Positions 6,958 to 7,801 of a stretch of 7,801 bases of DNA are shown here, in pieces. The DNA lies in contig JAAZCB010000493.1 of the NCBI GenBank assembly GCA_012513545.1, positions 1-7,801 of the forward strand, read 5' to 3'. The notes under the pieces were generated by a model that saw only the letters and a list, made by a program, of their open reading frames with translations, was not told the DNA's origin and did not search any database. Both the position numbers and the translations under genes were made by a program. The DNA comes from Clostridiaceae bacterium (GTDB lineage Bacteria; Bacillota_A; Clostridia; Acetivibrionales; Acetivibrionaceae). Within the stretch, counting starts at the first letter, position 1, and each line of letters begins with the position of its first letter.

Positions 6958-7638
6958 ATGGACATGTTTGACCATGCAAAGTATCACAGTGAACTAAAAA
7001 GAATCAAGTCAGGGCATGAGAAGGCAAAGGTCTATTATTACAACAGGAAGGGCAAGAAGGATCAGCTTGAAGAGGAAAAGTCGAGGCTTGATGAGAGATT
7101 GCAGAAGGTTCTTGATAACATAGATGTTTTAGAGAAGGTGGGGATACTCTTAAAAAAGGTATCCGAGTATGCAAGGGAGCAGTCCAGGGCGCAGATAGAG
7201 TCTCTGGTAACAAATTGTCTGCAGTACATATTCGACACAAATTTAGAGTTCAGGATAGAAATCAATGAGGTCAGAGGAAGACCTGAAGCGGAATTCTACG
7301 TTTTAAGTGCTTTTGGAGATACTGTTATAAAGACAAGACCTCAGGATGCAAGAGGTGGAGGTGTTATTGATATAATTTCACTTGCCATAAGGATTGCCAT
7401 GCTCGAATGCAGTGGTCTTGATATAAAAGGGCCGATTATACTTGATGAGCCTGCAAAGCATGTAAGTGACGATTATATTTCACAGGTGGCCGAATTTTTA
7501 AAGCAGGTTACAAACATGTTCCAAAGGCAGGTTATAATGGTTACCCATAACAGGCACCTGAGTGAAATGGCAGACAGATGGTACCGTATAGAACTCTCTG
7601 AAGGTACTAGTGTTATCAGCGGTGAAGGAATAAATTAG
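6958..7638 (+). CDS. Half ABC ATPase, Rad50/SbcC/SMC type, without Walker A
   Basis: A protein of 226 residues (228 if started at 6952) that resembles the C-terminal half of a Rad50/SbcC-like ATPase. About residues 30-75 are charged and heptad-like with regularly spaced Leu/Val, forming a short coiled coil. A beta-rich part follows (about 90-115, with YIFDTNLEFRIEINEVRGRPEAEFYV). The ABC elements then come in family order. DARGGGVIDIISLAIRIAML (130-149) sits where the ABC signature should be, but lacks a clear LSGG. Walker B is GPIILDEP with Asp163 and Glu164, the D-loop region is AKHVSDD, and the switch is MVTHN with His197. No P-loop (GxxxxGKS/T) occurs anywhere, and no gene in the window supplies one. 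It may pair with a separate Walker A subunit, or bind nucleotide weakly. A role in DNA break repair is inferred from the family only. It probably shares the folD promoter. It does not look truncated: it has its own ribosome binding site and stop. Confidence 0.75.
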   Translation: MDMFDHAKYHSELKRIKSGHEKAKVYYYNRKGKKDQLEEEKSRLDERLQKVLDNIDVLEKVGILLKKVSEYAREQSRAQIESLVTNCLQYIFDTNLEFRIEINEVRGRPEAEFYVLSAFGDTVIKTRPQDARGGGVIDIISLAIRIAMLECSGLDIKGPIILDEPAKHVSDDYISQVAEFLKQVTNMFQRQVIMVTHNRHLSEMADRWYRIELSEGTSVISGEGIN

Positions 7639-7754
7639 ATACATGTAAAAACAGATGTAAAGCTTAATGATTTTGAGTAATCTTATTAATATGATGTCCA
7701 TTGGAGGATATTAAGCTAAAATTGACTTCTTTGGGCAGATACGAGATTTTATTC
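7639..7754 (+). other. AT-rich intergenic region with no convincing gene
   Basis: Nothing here supports a gene. An 8-base inverted repeat, AGCTTAAT (7661-7668) and ATTAAGCT (7710-7717), spans a 41-base loop and lacks a U run, so I see no intrinsic terminator after the ATPase gene. GGAGG at 7703-7707 looks like a ribosome binding site but is followed only by a 13-codon frame from a TTG at 7722, 14 bases away. It could be a remnant or chance. Confidence 0.5.
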
Positions 7755-7783
7755 TTGACATAAAATTTAAAAAAGTTTAAAAT
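7755..7783 (+). promoter_or_regulatory. Strong sigma-A promoter pointing out of the window
   Basis: TTGACA (7755-7760) and TAAAAT (7778-7783) are separated by 17 bases, the same hexamers and spacing as the folD promoter. Transcription would start near 7790 and serve a gene beyond the right edge. The spacer is almost all A and T, which favours opening. Confidence 0.65.
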
Positions 7784-7801
7784 TAATAAGTACGTTTATA
7801 A

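Noticed and set aside
7667..7714. Fifteen-codon ORF after the ATPase gene
   Set aside because: It lacks a ribosome binding site and its composition is ordinary for AT-rich intergenic DNA.
7661..7717. Inverted repeat AGCTTAAT / ATTAAGCT as a terminator
   Set aside because: The arms are 8 bases, AT-rich and 41 bases apart, with no U run after them.

Overview
The window comes from an AT-rich, low-GC Gram-positive genome. The gene order tepA - ylzJ - ftsK/spoIIIE matches the order known around spoIIIE in Bacillus subtilis. Strong Shine-Dalgarno sites, frequent TTG/GTG starts and sigma-A type promoters fit an endospore-forming Firmicute. The proteins look clostridial, possibly like cellulolytic Ruminiclostridium; that placement is an impression from reading, not a database result. 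All supported genes are on the + strand.

Layout. (1) Positions 3-374 hold the 3' end of an unrecognised gene, closed by a strong palindromic terminator (383-427). (2) A probable sigma-A promoter (445-472) starts a cluster. It contains tepA (517-1284, ClpP-like protease), ylzJ (1281-1517, overlapping tepA by ATGA) and an ftsK/spoIIIE DNA translocase that I start at the TTG at 1678 (1678-4107). A UPF0313/YgiQ radical SAM protein follows directly, with its GTG next to the ftsK stop (4108-6048). (3) A near-consensus promoter (TTGACA-N17-TAAAAT, 6028-6056) lies across the end of ygiQ. It gives folD (6094-6942) and the ATPase gene 15 bases behind it (6958-7638) their own transcription start. (4) The last 163 bases hold no convincing gene or terminator, but a second promoter with the same two hexamers (7755-7783) points out of the window.

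Function. tepA and spoIIIE both have roles in the spore cycle in Bacillus: SpoIIIE pumps the chromosome into the forespore, and TepA has been linked to spore outgrowth. ygiQ has no settled function. folD supplies one-carbon folate units. The last gene is the C-terminal half of a Rad50/SMC-type ABC ATPase with no Walker A motif, so it probably needs a partner or works in a non-standard way.

The least explained parts are the 160-base ylzJ-ftsK gap and the half-ATPase. The gap carries a long RNA hairpin (1499-1548), a possible 21-residue membrane peptide starting at the hairpin loop (1520-1585), and a small hairpin over the ftsK ribosome binding site. No mobile element, CRISPR array, tRNA or rRNA was seen.
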